64,000 nucleotides of DNA from Atherinomorus stipes (GCA_023101725.1 JALJCO010007810.1:124001-188000); one strand, 5' to 3'; shown: positions 1-11,790, counted from the stretch's first letter. Numbers and translations are program-made. The notes: a model not told the origin generated them from the sequence alone.

Positions 1-253
1 TTGATACACTGAAATATCACAATATTTTCATATGCCGATATCATATTGACATTCAAAAATGCGATATTTTATCATTCTGTTACGAAATATTGTGGGAATT
101 CACAAATTATCGTAAGGTTTTGTAACAGAACGATGAAATCTTGCACGATTTTCTAAGTAAAATAGATCGATGCTGCATTTTTAAATATCGATTTGATATC
201 GGCATATAAAAATATTGCAATATTTCAGTGTATCTATATTTTTCCCCACCCCT
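1..253. repeat. hAT-like MITE, left end cut off by the window
   Basis: AT-rich palindromic DNA built around GATATCGGCATAT and its complement. It ends at CCCCACCCCT, which matches the end of the complete copy at 2587-2884. Both copies also share an internal stretch with AAAATAGATCGAT. The left terminus lies outside the window, so no target duplication can be tested. Non-autonomous; no coding capacity seen. Confidence 0.7.
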
Positions 254-2240
254 ATTTTTCAAAGTTTCGGAAACAGATAACAAAACTGCTATTTGCAATG
301 ACTGCTTTTTTTTCAGCTTTAATATAAGTATCTATATCGGTTAACGGCCACATGAGTTTTAAAATATCGGCATATTGGTTATCGGCCAAAATTCTAATAT
401 TGTGCATCCTATAAACCCTAAAAGAAAATCATTACTCATTAAATAAAATGTTTTTCTATATATAAAAATTATAGTACGTCTATCATTGTAAAGAACAGAA
501 GAAGTATTTTGGTACCTAAAAGTAAATGTACAAAGGAAGCACAAGACTAGAACTGAAGCACAGTGAACTAAAACACCAGACGACGGCAGGGAGGTAGACT
601 GATAAACACCATATGCCACCTGCCAAAAAAGTCCAAATACTGTTGTGTGGCACAGCACGGTGCAATCTGCAAGAATCAGGTTAGTCTGTCCTGTTCCTGA
701 GAGCAACATGTGGTTTGGTATCAGCTTACTACATCCTTTTTGACATTACAAGGACACAACCATACATTCTTAAAAAATCCTCTCCCTAAAAGATTAAAAT
801 CATGAACTCCTCGGATAGGTAGATGTTTCCTTGGAGACTTGTCAGAGGCAGGTTAAATTTTAATATCAGATAAACATGGATGGTAAAAGATTTACACTGT
901 GAGGCTATCATGAAGGTGGAAAACAAAGCTTATTTATGTTTTGAGAGTACCATTACAAGGAAAAAACTCTTCTTGTATGACTTTCTATGAACAAAGTCAG
1001 TGTATTCTAAAATGAAGTTTTCAACTGGAACGATAAACCAAAGTTATGTGAATAATCTTGTTAAAAAGTTGATTTAGTACTAAATATCTTAAAAGACTTC
1101 AACAGCAGAATGAATCACTCTTCAAATCACGTCCTCCTTTCACTCCACAAAGTCTAGACAACCTATGCATTTATTTATAGTGTTTGTGGGTTTCTGCAGC
1201 AATGACAATACCAATCCTGTCACTGTGATGTCAGAGCGGCCACCAGGACATGCAGTCTGCAGACCTCCAGCACAAACTGCTTAGGATGCCAAGCCACAAA
1301 GTGCTAATTGGCTTGATGGCATATGACGTCCGTGGCTTTCAAATGAGGACCTTAACCTGGATGTGTAGAGGAAGAGCGGGGGTGGATTTGGCTCCAGGTT
1401 TAAAACACAAAGTACAGTAAGCTCCAAGCAAAAGTTCATTTCCATTTCTGACTGACTTGAACTCAGACATTAGACATACAGTATAATGGCCTGCACGCTG
1501 TGTTTCTGTTTTTTATTTGACCAAAACTAAAAGGACACGAATCTCATTGTGGAGATTAAGCTGTAATTTAATGGGCCACCCCACACACCCTTGTAAATGT
1601 ATAGTTCCACATTATGGGGCAAGATATCACGATAAGATAATATAACTGAATTGGTGCTCAGTTTCCCCGTGTTGCCAGAGTTGTTTTTGGACTGGTTTAG
1701 GGATTGTGTGATGGACCAAAAGTAGTCCAACTTTGTGAAGTTGTTTTAAAACCTACATTAAATTATGATCTGGTGTTACCGGTGTCACATGAGCTCAGTA
1801 CACGGTATATACAAGTGAAAACGTTCTGAAAAGTGTTAAACACCACAGAGAAAGCAGTACTGTACAATAAAGAGAGGGGAGGCCTCCAATCAGAAACAAA
1901 GTTCTGGAGAAATACAGATTAGGGCTAAGTTGTAAAAAGCAATTAAAACCCTTTAACTGTCCCTTGAAGCCCCATTATATCCATTATTAGAAAACACAGA
2001 GTATGGCACAACAATGAACAGACTTAGAGTAAACTTCACAAATCATGGACCAGGCAAGGCAGGTATTGATCCAAAAGGTAAAGAAAAGGTCAAGAGTGAC
2101 CACAAACAAGCTTCCAAAAGTCCTCAACAAAGGCTGTGAACTATAATTACTGCACTACACAAGGATTTAAAGACGAGGCTAAACCCGAAGATGCTTTAAA
2201 TTCAATAATGAAATGAAAATACTTCATCTATCCCAGAAGG
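254..2240. other. No gene recognised (probable hap1 intron)
   Basis: This lies downstream of the hap1 exon ending at 3196 on the minus strand, so it should be intronic if the next exon is left of the window. No exon of the HAP1/TRAK coiled-coil region was found on the minus strand. Short open frames here have no recognisable similarity. Confidence 0.5.
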
Positions 2241-2242
2241 GA

Positions 2243-2315
2243 ATTTTAATATATACATATATATCATATATAATATATAATATTATAATTATAATATTAT
2301 ATATAATATTATACA

Positions 2316-2361
<46 letters not shown>

Positions 2362-2475
2362 TTATATTATAATATATATTATACATATATTATAATATAA
2401 TATGAAATATCATATAACATCAATCATATTTATATAATATTATATTATAATTATAATATATGACATATAATAATA
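2243..2475. repeat. AT-only palindromic microsatellite
   Basis: Almost pure A/T made of (TA)n, ATAATATTATAATTATAAT-type blocks and their mirror images. It can fold on itself and is the source of spurious Ile/Tyr-rich open frames. Confidence 0.9.
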
Positions 2476-2586
2476 AATAACAAAACTCAAATGACCTAAT
2501 TATGTAATTCCAGAAAGTGACTGGCAGCACCAGATCTATTATCCAATGATTTATAAAGCCTCTCAAAAGTTGCAAGCTAGCCGATA

Positions 2587-2884
2587 AGGGTGGGAAAAAA
2601 TATTTATGCACTGAAATATTGCAATATTTTTATATGCCGATATCATGTAAATATTTATAAAGGCAGTATTGATCTATTTTATTCACAAAATCTCATTAGA
2701 TTTTATTGATTGGTAATGAAATCTTGAGTGATTTTACAAAATTTAGCAATATTTTGTGACAAAATGAAATCTCACAAGATTTCATTAGTAAAATAGATCG
2801 ATAGCATGTTTTAAATATCAATATGATATCGGCATATGAAAATATCACAATATTTCCATGTATCTGTATTTTTTTCCCACCCCT
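2587..2884. mobile_element. hAT-like MITE, complete copy
   Basis: Terminal inverted repeats: left AGGGTGGGAAAAAA, right TTTTTTTCCCACCCCT, followed inward by inverted copies of ATGCCGATATCAT. The flanks carry a decayed target duplication: CTAGCCGATA on the left and CTAGCTAATA on the right agree at 8 of 10 positions. No transposase frame. The copy at 1-253 is the same family. The hAT assignment is inferred from the terminal repeats and the roughly 8-bp duplication. Confidence 0.7.
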
Positions 2885-3195
2885 ACTAGCTAATATAGAT
2901 ATTCTGCCATATATCATCGGAAACAATAAGCACAAAAATAAAACATTTAAATAAAGTTAACAGAACGAGTCCATATTGAGGAAAACAATCTATAAGAATA
3001 TCACTTGTGTCATAAACATGTCTCAGAAGCAAGTATAACTACAATCTTTTATGCTCTGCATACTTTTAACAGATACAATGGAAGTCTTCCACACCGACCT
3101 AATCACGGAGGCAGAAATACAGTTAGAAAGAAACAGAGAGCCCTAGTTAAGTCATAACAGACTTGGTGATATATGGTAAGTAAACTTCTACTCAC

Positions 3196-3384
3196 AGAAG
3201 TACTTGAGCGTCTCTTCAATCTGCTCATATGTAAGTCCCAGGACGACTTCTGGTGGCAGCAGAGGAGTGTGCAGCCAGTCGTCATTGTCATATCCAAACA
3301 CACTGTCAGCTCGAAGGGTGTAGTTGGGTTGACCTTCAGAAAGGAGACTCACTATCTCCAGCTCTGGCAGGTCTGAGCACAGGT
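3196..3384 (-). CDS. hap1: hap1 exon encoding the HAP1_N motif
   Basis: The donor is clear: TTCT followed by GTGAGT just below 3196, splitting a codon after its first base. Two acceptors keep the frame, starting the exon at 3384 (after CTTAG) or 3372 (after CTCAG). Both begin with two bases that complete a codon left by an upstream phase-1 exon, as the exon ending at 4141 provides. Neither acceptor has a strong pyrimidine tract, so the upper boundary is uncertain by 12 bp. The encoded segment aligns without gaps to family residues from DLPE(L/V)EI to LKYF. Confidence 0.8.
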
Positions 3385-4465
3385 CTAAGCATACGGTGCA
3401 TTTTTGTGATCCATGAGTGAGCAGGTTTATGAGTAAGAAAAACAAAGACAAAGAAAGCAGTACTTAAATAAACAGAGCATGACTGATATATCACCTTCAG
3501 TACAACACCACCCTCTACTGGTAAATGTTTTAACCTACAACACCACCCTACTCACAGCTGCATGGGTTTTATTGTTTTTGTATGTTTGGATTTGTACAAA
3601 GGGAGAAAAGTGCATAAAGACAACATTAAATAATTATTTATATGTGATGTTTATTTGCCAAAACTGGATATAAATAAGTACATAAATGATTAAACATATT
3701 ATTTGAATTCAAATATAATTTCATTTGACACAAAGCATACAGAATTTTTACTTCATAATTACTTCATGATTTCCATGCTGCAGTGCATAATTAAATAGTA
3801 AAATAAAGTGATATAAAACCGTGAAATTAATTAATTTGAAATAAATAAAAACATTTAATTAATAAGGAATTTAACTAATCATGTATTAATTTATTTCCAC
3901 CCTTTATTTACTACTGACATATTTCAGTAATTAAATATATATGATTCATTCTACATGTAACAATTTCCAATATCATTTTCAGTCACATTAAGGTAGTTAT
4001 TAATTAATTAAATTACTTGGTGTGATTATGTCCATTTTTAATGACTGAAAAATGAATTTAATCATTAAATTCTGCATTTCTGTATTTCATTGGGGCACTT
4101 TTCTCCCTCCACAGATTTGCACCCTTTAACAGAATCTTACCGGTTAGAGTGGACACATCGTGGTGGGATAGTTGCCTTCGGTCACGCAGCTTCCCCACTG
4201 AAGCAGGTTGAAGAGGCTGGGGGTCCACATCCACGGCCCCCGCCACTTCCCCCTGCCCCTCATAGAGGGAGAGGGCTGACTGGGAGTCCAGATGGGCCTG
4301 TGGGTGCCAGGAGGAGGGAGAAAGATGAACCTGAGGGGAAGACGAGGATGGAGAGGAAGCAGTGTTGGACAGCTTGTCAGGAGGTGGAGGGTTCAGGGTG
4401 AAGATGAACTCAGAGGTGGGTGCCCCCAGGTGATCAGGGAGAAAACAAATGTGGGCATTGGACTC
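3196..4465 (-). CDS. hap1: HAP1/TRAK-family adaptor protein, 5' part (probable hap1)
   Basis: Minus-strand gene fragment of two probable exons (3384-3196, and one ending at 4141). The downstream exon encodes DLPELEIVSLLSEGQ, then YDNDDWLHTPLLPPE and EQIEETLKYF. This is the conserved start of the HAP1_N region, known in TRAK1, milton and fish HAP1, just before their long coiled coil. Family members link kinesin/dynein motors to mitochondria, vesicles or receptors. Human HAP1 is the neighbour of JUP, and jup is the next gene here; that favours hap1 over trak1, although the DDWLHTPL motif is also TRAK1-like and human HAP1 lacks it. The coiled-coil exons must lie left of position 1. The start codon was not located: the upstream exon has no in-frame ATG, so at least one further 5' exon is needed. 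Confidence 0.65.
4141..4465 (-). CDS. hap1: Candidate upstream hap1 exon, Pro/Ser-rich
   Basis: On the minus strand a frame stays open from just after an in-frame TGA (4466-4468) to a good donor (CCG then GTAAGA, GT at 4139-4140). It encodes a Pro/Ser-rich stretch (NPPPPDKL, SSPSSSSPQVHLSPSSW) ending in HHDVSTLTG. It stops in phase 1, which fits the next exon at 3384/3372. A strong acceptor (pyrimidines then CCTCAG) would start it at 4330; the frame is open up to 4465. The composition is GC-rich against AT-rich surroundings, as expected for coding DNA. No known domain was recognised, so its link to hap1 rests on strand, phase and position. Confidence 0.4.
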
Positions 4466-4683
4466 TCACTCAATCTGTAGGTAGATACTGAAAAGAGAGG
4501 GGGGGAGAGAGAATATGGACATTAGAATACCTCAGCTGACACCATAATTAATGTTTTTTGGTCATTTGTACTGACCTGTTCTAACTTATTGTGACAAAAA
4601 GAGTCAATCTTATCAAATTTAAAATAGAAAATTCAATAACTTCATTGATGTGTTGATGTAATTTAAAACAGTTTTAAATGGTG

Positions 4684-5010
4684 TACACTGATTGGTTATG
4701 ACATTACGACCATGTGGCTAATATTGCGTTTGTCCTCATGTTGCTAAAAGAGCTCCGACTTCTCGGGTATGAATGAAGAACAATGGTTCTGGCACATTAC
4801 CAACAGATCCTGGGGATCTCTGGGGCTGTGGGGTGAAGTTTTGGGGACTAGCCTTGCTTCCCACAGATCTCATCAGATTTTTTCTGGGAAGTTTGATGGC
4901 GAGCTCTTGACCAAACTGGTCATTTTAAATGTGGTTAATGTCGAGGCTGACTGGTGTAAATCTCCTCTTCTTTATCTTGAAATTCAGGATAATTTAGGCT
5001 GCAGTTTCTG
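4684..5010. mobile_element. Degenerate Tc1-like element fragment
   Basis: The left part (ACACTGATTGGTTATGACAT and onward) resembles the terminus and start of a common teleost Tc1/mariner-type element, with GGTCATAATGTTATG-type ends. Further text is strongly decayed and no transposase motif survives. The right end is not defined. Confidence 0.4.
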
Positions 5011-5333
5011 ATTCATCTAATGAGGTTAACCAAGTATATTTCCCAAAAGATATGAACTCTCCCAAAGCCAAGCCTCCTATTGGATTATAGACTCAGACCA
5101 TTAACAGAACAAGGCCTGGTCTCTAGTTTGTGTTTTAAGGTCACATAGATAGTGTTACCACTGACTGCAGCTACACCTGGATCAAGTTCCTCAACAAAAC
5201 CTTATACTTCTATACAGTATACCCTGGAAAGTAAGACATGAATTTCCCCCAGGGGACTAATAAAATATCTTTGATTTGTATTGATCCGATATGAATCATA
5301 CATTCATCCATTATAGCCAAAAGTTAGTTTTTA

Positions 5334-5420
5334 CCACAACAGTGTCAAACATACGGCCCAGGGGTCAAAAGTGGCTCCAATCTGGTCCAGCGGTGAATTT
5401 GGCAAACGGAAAAATGACAT
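5334..5420 (+). repeat. Fragment of a fish hAT-type repeat
   Basis: Contains GTGTCAAACATACGGCCCAG, the characteristic left end of an abundant teleost non-autonomous hAT family. The matching right terminus was not found, so this is called a fragment. Confidence 0.5.
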
Positions 5421-5829
5421 AGAAGATATTAACTGCAATTCAAATATGATTAATAAATAAAAGTAACTGCATTTTTTTCTTATTATTTCATGGAAGGCAC
5501 ATTTTTTTAAGATCAAACACAGATGTAGAAATTTACAGGTATGTATGTTTAAAACGTCTTCTCGCTCTTAACATGTTACTCTTATCATAATATTAAATAT
5601 TGTATTTTTCAGTTCCAGATATCTGCTGACTAACTGTTTTGTGGTCTTCACTGTGATCTGTAAGTTTTATTGAACAAGTAAATAATAAACTGAGGAAAAG
5701 TATTGTAGACGCAGCTTATTTTTCCTCAAAGAATTCTGGGTTGATCATAATTTGTTTTCTAAAACAGACAGTTCATTAAAAATTAAACATCTTAATGATG
5801 TTCTTGTACTTCTTTGCACTAAATAAGAG

Positions 5830-6596
5830 AAAATGCTACCCGGACCAGCGGCCAAGCTAAACTCAGAATCTACTGCCAGCTACCAGGACTAGACTATTAA
5901 GCAGCAGACGTGGGAATTGTGGAGTCAACAAGTCTTTCCCATGTCATCTATTTGTTCTGCCCAGCTACTGAAACAGGTGAGTCCAATCAGTACAATGAAT
6001 TAAAATGGGCTGATTGGACTCACCTGGTTCAGTGGCTGGGAAGAACAAATAGATGACATGGAAAAGACTTGTTGACTCCACAATTCCCACCTCTGTTAAG
6101 CAGTCCTGTTGCTGGTCTGAGTTCTGAATGATTAAGGACCAAAATACATCAGTGACCTCCTGACCGAATATGAACCTACTAGACCCCTCAGGTCATCTGG
6201 ATCTGGTCTTTAATCAGTTCCAAGAGTCAGAACCAGACATGGAGAAGCTGCGTTCAGCTTCTACGCTCCACATGTCTGGAACAAACTTCCAGAAAGCCTC
6301 AGATCAGCTGAAACACTCAGTTTATTTGCATCCTGGTTAAAGAATCACCTGTTCTCAGCTGTATTTACATAGATTTTATTCCGGAGTCCAAATCTGCACA
6401 GCCTCTTTTAAGACTGTTTTTATTTTTTTAAGAAAAAAAAAAGGGGGGGGGCTCTTTTTAATGTTCTCTTTTAAAATCATCCTTTTATTCTTTTCATTTT
6501 AATGCTTATTTTTCTAATGATGTAAAGCACTTTGAATTGTTGTGTACATGAACTGTGCCATACAAATAAACTTGCCTTGCCTTATTTTACAGGTAC
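5830..6596 (+). mobile_element. Non-LTR retrotransposon 3' end (LINE), split by a MITE
   Basis: After the MITE at 5905-6095 the plus strand encodes GPKYISDLL and then APHVWNKLPESLRSAE followed by LFASWLKNHLFS, typical of the C-terminus of fish L2/Rex-type reverse transcriptase ORFs. It continues into the 3' tail (TGTAAAGCACTTTGAATTG ... ACAAATAAACTTGCC). The coding part holds a frame change and a poly(A)/poly(G) tract near 6430, so it is dead. Related tails occur at 15620-15690 and 16170-16270. Confidence 0.7.
5905..6095. mobile_element. hAT-type foldback MITE with 8-bp target duplication
   Basis: 191 bp, nearly all inverted repeat: arms of about 90 bp starting CAGACGTGGGAATTGTGGAG and ending as its complement (CCCACCTCTG). 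Flanked on both sides by TTAAGCAG (5897-5904 and 6096-6103), a perfect 8-bp duplication as hAT transposases make. No coding capacity. A second, damaged copy is at 44003-44165. Confidence 0.9.
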
Positions 6597-6639
6597 AGCC
6601 CCACTGAGATCAAACTACACCATATGTGGTCCCTGAACT

Positions 6640-7425
6640 AAAATAAGTCTTCCATCCCTGTATTACTACAAAATCCCAGTTCAGATCTGCAGTCCACGTG
6701 TAGAAATAATTCAGATCAACAGTGACCAAGCCTTTCCTCATCTGCATATCATTCTCTCAAGTCTTGGCTTTCAGGAGAAAAATATTTGCATTGAAACAAA
6801 CACACAACAGACACTGTTTACATATTTACACTTTTTCCTCATTTCCAGTTATTTATGCTACTATTTACCTACTATCCTCACAGAAACAACTCCAACTCAG
6901 CTGCTTTTTGGTGCCACAGTTCAACAACAACATCATCTTATTGGCTTTATTCCAGCCATAAAGGACAATTATTTTTGTTCTTTTCAGACACACGTAGAAC
7001 TTTCTGCTCATGTGTTGATCTTTGGCTGCTCCTGATTGGACATTACCATCAATTTAAGCTCTCTGACTGGTGGAAAGTTCGACAGGAAGTGGCTTCATCA
7101 TCATTTCCAGGTCTAAATAGAGGTCTCTATAGCAACACAGTAGTGATAGTGATCTTTTTTATGATAAAATGTGATAAATAATGGTGTCATCATGGATCAT
7201 TGTGGATTTACCATGGAGTCTCTGAATAAACACTACATTTTGTGGCTGGGTTGTAAAGCTCCTGGATGGGATATATGCTTAGATCACCTAAAGGGTAAAC
7301 TATCCATCACACTTTACCCTACAGAGTTACACACTACTGTTCATGAGAAATAACTGACAATATAAGCGCTCACAGGCCAGCAATCTAGCAGTTTTAAGGG
7401 TTAAATACCTGCATACATATATATG
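6640..7425 (-). repeat. Interspersed repeat of unknown class, copy A
   Basis: The minus strand aligns along its length with 27400-28565 and 41585-42440. Shared landmarks include ATGATGATGAAGCCACTTCC, AAAGATCAACAAGTGAGCAG, a GTGGCACCAAAAAGCAGCTG-like block and GAATAAAG(A/C)(T/C). No open frame or RT/transposase motif was recognised. Boundaries are approximate, set where the three copies stop resembling each other. Confidence 0.75.
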
Positions 7426-10400
7426 GTTTGGCATTTGTGTTAAAATGATCCCTTCCTCATTAATTAAAGTCACATAAAAGCTTGATGTTCTGCCCAAGCT
7501 AGTAACAAAAGGAGACCTGATACCACGGCCCAGATATTACAGTCAATAAAACAAGCTGGCCAGAGGGCAAAGGTCCAATTACAGCAACAGCTACTGGGCT
7601 GTCATGCAAGTACAACACAGACCATGTACATTTGGATACACTCCTATCTAATTTGACAGGATTTAACCCCTCCCCCCAACATGTATCACTATCTCCACCT
7701 CCAGCTGAGTCTACTCTGTTCTCCTCTGAACCGTCCATCCAATCAGCTGAATGTTTTGGTTTGTGGCCAACACTTCACCATCAATCCTGCCTCTGTCAGA
7801 GATGTTAAATGAGTCACGCCACACTCATAGACTGAGGCTTTTATATTCAACCCCATCAGCCTGACCATTTCTGGCAATAAATGATGAAGTGTGAGAAGAG
7901 AGTACATCCACAGTGGAGTAACACTCACATATATGACAACTTTATGAAATGAGGTCACAAAATATTTGCTATAAACTCAGGGATAGAAAAAACATGTTAG
8001 TTTTTTTCTTTTAAATGATCATTATTGCAGTAAAACAATGCCAGTTCCAATTTAGCTGTGACTGAAACACACTAGTGGTTAGTTAAACATGCAGCCAAGC
8101 AAGACCATGGCCTGTCACCCACTTACTGGTGACACTATGGGACAGGGTTATTAGCCATCTCTCTCTGCTTTGTATTCCTCTCTTTTTACTGTTCCAGGCA
8201 GGATGCCAAAAAAGAAAAAAATTGTCAGCTGGTAATCAGCTTGAACATCTTTGGAGCAGAACATAATGGAGCTGCAGAGAAGATTAGTGCAGCAACCTCA
8301 AAAAACAGCAACAGAGAAACAGACTCAAAATGCCTTCAGGGATTTTTGAAAGTTTATCCACAACAGGGATACGAGACATTTAATGTCCTGCTGTATTTAT
8401 AGATGAATCACATGAACTATAGCAAGAAAGGCTAGTGTTTCATGGTGCTGCCTTCAGGTTATATCAGAGCTAGAACTGTAATACAAGCAGAAAAGCTGCT
8501 TTTGACCTTGGAGCACACTGGACCTGATCTGAACTTGAGTGTTTAGAGACCTCGGCATGGGTACTATGTGCAAACAATGCCCTTCCAGGAGGGTGTGTAC
8601 GTGAGCCGAAGCACACAGGATACAAAGAGACAGGAGGGGGTGGGAAAGAGGACGCCTCCTTTCACGGCTGTGAGGAGGGGTGCATTGAGAAATGGAGGGT
8701 CCAGCAACAGCATGAAAAAAGATTGTTAATCTACCTTATCACTGGCAAATGTTAACCACAGTAGCAGTACCACGGTAAATCATCTTCTTTAGATCACCAA
8801 GGAGAAGAAATCAACAACTCTGACCTTCTGTCCAATCAGTGAACAAGAAAGCATGTGAGATTTATTCAAGTGGCAAAGTCCAACGATCAGAAGACATAAA
8901 CTTCACATATACCCCGATTTTACATTTTCATTAATATGCATATCAGTCTCCTCTTCTCCTCCACTGCTTCCCTGATAGGCTTTGAGAGTCTTGATTCTGA
9001 CTACAGCTCATAATATCAGTGTTTGACAAACACTGTTCCTAAATGCAAACTTTTGCAAGTCCCACACTGCAGGTGGAAGGGATCAGCACCTCAGTCTGTC
9101 AAGGCTTATCAGGTTAAATCTGGATGTTGTTTGAGGGAGCACCTTGTTGCTCCAAATACATATTTAATGTTTTGTAAACTGCCATTAAACTTGCTGATAC
9201 AGCGAAAAATAAAGGTACTTACATTATAAAAGCAGCTATGAAAGTCAGACTTTGCTGGTAGTGTTGGCTTTTGGTGCACAATGGTTTTTTAAACACATTT
9301 TCTAACACCGGTGCAAGGCTGAGGGATAAATGGAAAATCTGAGAAAAATTACATTAGTTATTATAATACTGCTTACTTAAAACTCTTCTTTCAGTCTAAC
9401 AACTAAAAGCCTTTTAAACATCTGATCCCATCTCTTTAATACGATTCTTCCTGGATTTGGAAGTAGCTAATATGGACTCTTCTAAAATTAAATTTAGCAT
9501 ATAGATGTTTTTTTTCTTTGGAGAGTATTTTGGACCATAAATGAAGAGACTTGAGAGAGCAGATCTCCAAATATTTTAAACATCAGATCAGATCAGAAGG
9601 CGAAAAAAAGGAAAGACAAAGAAAGAAACAAGCAAAAAAGAAAGAGGAAAACAAAATTGGGGAGTGTTTCATGCTCAAACAGCAAATATTTATCTGAAAA
9701 AAAGTAAAATGAGATATTAAACTTCTGTCAACACCATGATTTTTTTTTCTTAAACTTGTGAAAATCCCAACTGTCTGACCATAACCAGTCACAGTATTGC
9801 TCTTCCTCCATCCTACCATTTTATGAACCCTTATTTTCAGCTGTTAACAGATGCAACTGGAAATTATTATTTTCTTTTAGAAGTTCTACTAAAAATTCTG
9901 ATTTCTTTTTTAAAACCCTTTTTAATACCTCAAGACATGTTGAATAATTTTCCCCGCTTGACTAGAAAATCAAAGTCGTGAAAATAAAACCAAGTAAGAA
10001 GTTTAGAGGTCATGGTGACTTAAAACAACCATGAACTACAACAAAGCACCACGCTACTCTGTCTGCAGGGGTCACAAGCCAAACAGATTAAGCTTCATTG
10101 ATTTAATCATTAACAAGGCAGCAGGCTGTATTGTGCAAACCTGCTAAATGCTTCAGGTCTTTATCCATTAAGTAATACCATCAGGAAGATTCTGATTAGT
10201 CCCAAATTCAATAGCAAGACAATCCCCTCCTCACCAGAGGAAGGGAAGAACAGCAGGACTTCACCTGCTGGACAAGTGGCCCAACAGCTTCTTCTCAACA
10301 CTACTGAGTGAAAAAGCTTTAGGGAAAGCCTGAATAAGACGTCCAAATGGACTTGGTTTGGAAGCTGCACCCCAAGCAAACCAGCATGTCAACTTTTTCA

Positions 10401-10436
10401 AAGAAAACAATAGAGATAAAAAAAAAAAGTGGGGGC
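7426..10436. other. No gene recognised
   Basis: Intergenic or hap1-intronic DNA. I see only short unremarkable open frames, A/T-runs and a purine-rich patch (8590-8700). No exon with flanking splice sites and recognisable protein was found. Confidence 0.5.
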
Positions 10437-10765
10437 CAATTCAACCATCTATTCATACGTTCTCTGTATGCAGCACTGGGTTGCAAGGCTCAGGAGTTCA
10501 CCCCTGTTGCCAAAGAAAGGCGCAATGTGGACAAGTCAGCCCATAAGAATGCAGACAGACAACCGTGCCAGCTAACTTTTATCATGGGTTTATAATCAAC
10601 AGTTACCCAAGCAAGCATTTCTTTGGACTGTGGGAGAAACCTGGATCAGCAGAAAATCCACATAGATGCAGGGAAAATATGCAAACTTTACAATGAACAA
10701 ACCCTGCTGGGGTTTGAACCAGGAACCTTCTGGCTGCTACTTCAGCCACACAACCCAGTGGCAAT
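10437..10765 (+). repeat. Ubiquitous teleost interspersed repeat, decayed copy
   Basis: The order of landmarks matches a very common fish repeat: a CATCTATTCAT start, a TTTGGACTGTGGGAGAAACC centre, CATGCAAACT-type text (here ATATGCAAACTTTACA), then GGGGTTTGAACCAGGAACCT with a CTTCTGGCTGCTACTTCAGCC ending, here partly degraded. The GGTTTGAACC part looks like a tRNA B box but belongs to the repeat. Confidence 0.6.
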
Positions 10766-10785
10766 CTACCTTTAAGTTTCTATTA

Positions 10786-10925
10786 AGCTTTCTTCTTAAA
10801 AAAAAAAAAAAGAAAAGAAAAGAAAAAGTTGAACTGGAAATACAATCCCTGTAAAAAAAAAAAGAAATAATATTTAAAAATAAATCACATAAATGAACAA
10901 AATACCAAAAAAAAAAAAAAAAAAT
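10786..10925. repeat. Poly(A)-rich low-complexity block
   Basis: Three A runs of 12-18 bases, separated by AAAAGAAAAG-type sequence. This explains several lysine/phenylalanine-rich frames. Confidence 0.85.
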
Positions 10926-11084
10926 CCTGTAGCACTGCATGCTCCTGTCTGATGGCAGTCTGACCAGCACTTATCCATGCTGGACCCTCTGATTTGATTT
11001 TTTGCTTTTGTTGTTCTCTCAGATGTAAGTCACACTGGAAAAAAGCGTCTGATAAATGGCAACAGGAATAGTAGTAATAGTAGG

Positions 11085-11456
11085 AGGGATGAACAATAAT
11101 TATCAGGCCGATAACAGGAAATTATCACGTCATTTCAATAAGTCTGATATCATGACGACTTGCCCCGATAACTTACACCCCATACAGATGGAATTTTTAA
11201 GATCGGACATGCAGAAGTTAAAAATCCCACTTTTAAGCTTTTCTCCCTGAGATATTGCGGCAGGGGAGACCCCAAACTGCTTCCAAACCTTTTGCCCTTC
11301 TTATTTTAGACACGAGCTACCCTACGTAGTTGGAATTTTTGATTTGGTATAATTAGGTATGTATGTGTGTTATTGGTGTCGGTTATCAGTATTGGACTTG
11401 AGGAGCTGAAATTTATCGTTTATCGGTATCGCTTTTAACGGTTATTGTGCATCCCT
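11085..11456. mobile_element. hAT-like MITE
   Basis: Termini AGGGATGAACAATAATTATC (left) and GGTTATTGTGCATCCCT (right) are inverted repeats with two differences over 15 bp. Inside, CGATAAC and TTATCGG motifs are repeated. The flanks are both AGTAGTA-like, so a target duplication is possible but not clean. No coding capacity. Confidence 0.6.
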
Positions 11457-11469
11457 AAGTAGTAGAAGT

Positions 11470-11790
11470 AAGAGATCAGCTTTATATAGCCGCTTTCAGA
11501 TTTGCATTGTGGAACAGGAGCGGTAAAGTCCATCCGCTCTCTAACCGGACTCATCTTTCCAAACATAACGCTTCCTTGCGGACGTGTTGCGTCCCGGGTG
11601 CTGTCAGACATCAGGAAATGTTGCAGATAAGTCAAAACATCCACTCTCTCCCTTCAACTCTGTCCAGAACATTTTCTTGTGTGCTCAGCCAAAATGACGT
11701 GCCGCAACATTTGCGCTCTTAGCCAGTACGTCTGCTACATCTCCAAGGTAAAAGACCGGAACGCATTTCTGACGGTATAAAGGACAAAGT
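11470..11790. promoter_or_regulatory. Candidate CpG-rich promoter, strand unsettled
   Basis: About 17 CpG dinucleotides in 300 bp, far more than the neighbouring AT-rich DNA, so it may be an unmethylated promoter. On the plus strand an ATG at 11694 in good context (CCAAAATGA) opens MTCRNICALSQYVCYISK and then meets a donor (AAG then GTAAAA) near 11748. I recognise no protein and found no partner exon. On the minus strand a 69-codon frame starts at 11644. It could be a first exon on either strand, including an alternative hap1 start. Confidence 0.3.

Noticed and set aside
10700..10735. tRNA-like B box (GGTTTGAACC)
   Set aside because: It is part of a common dispersed teleost repeat; no cloverleaf with an A box at the right distance.
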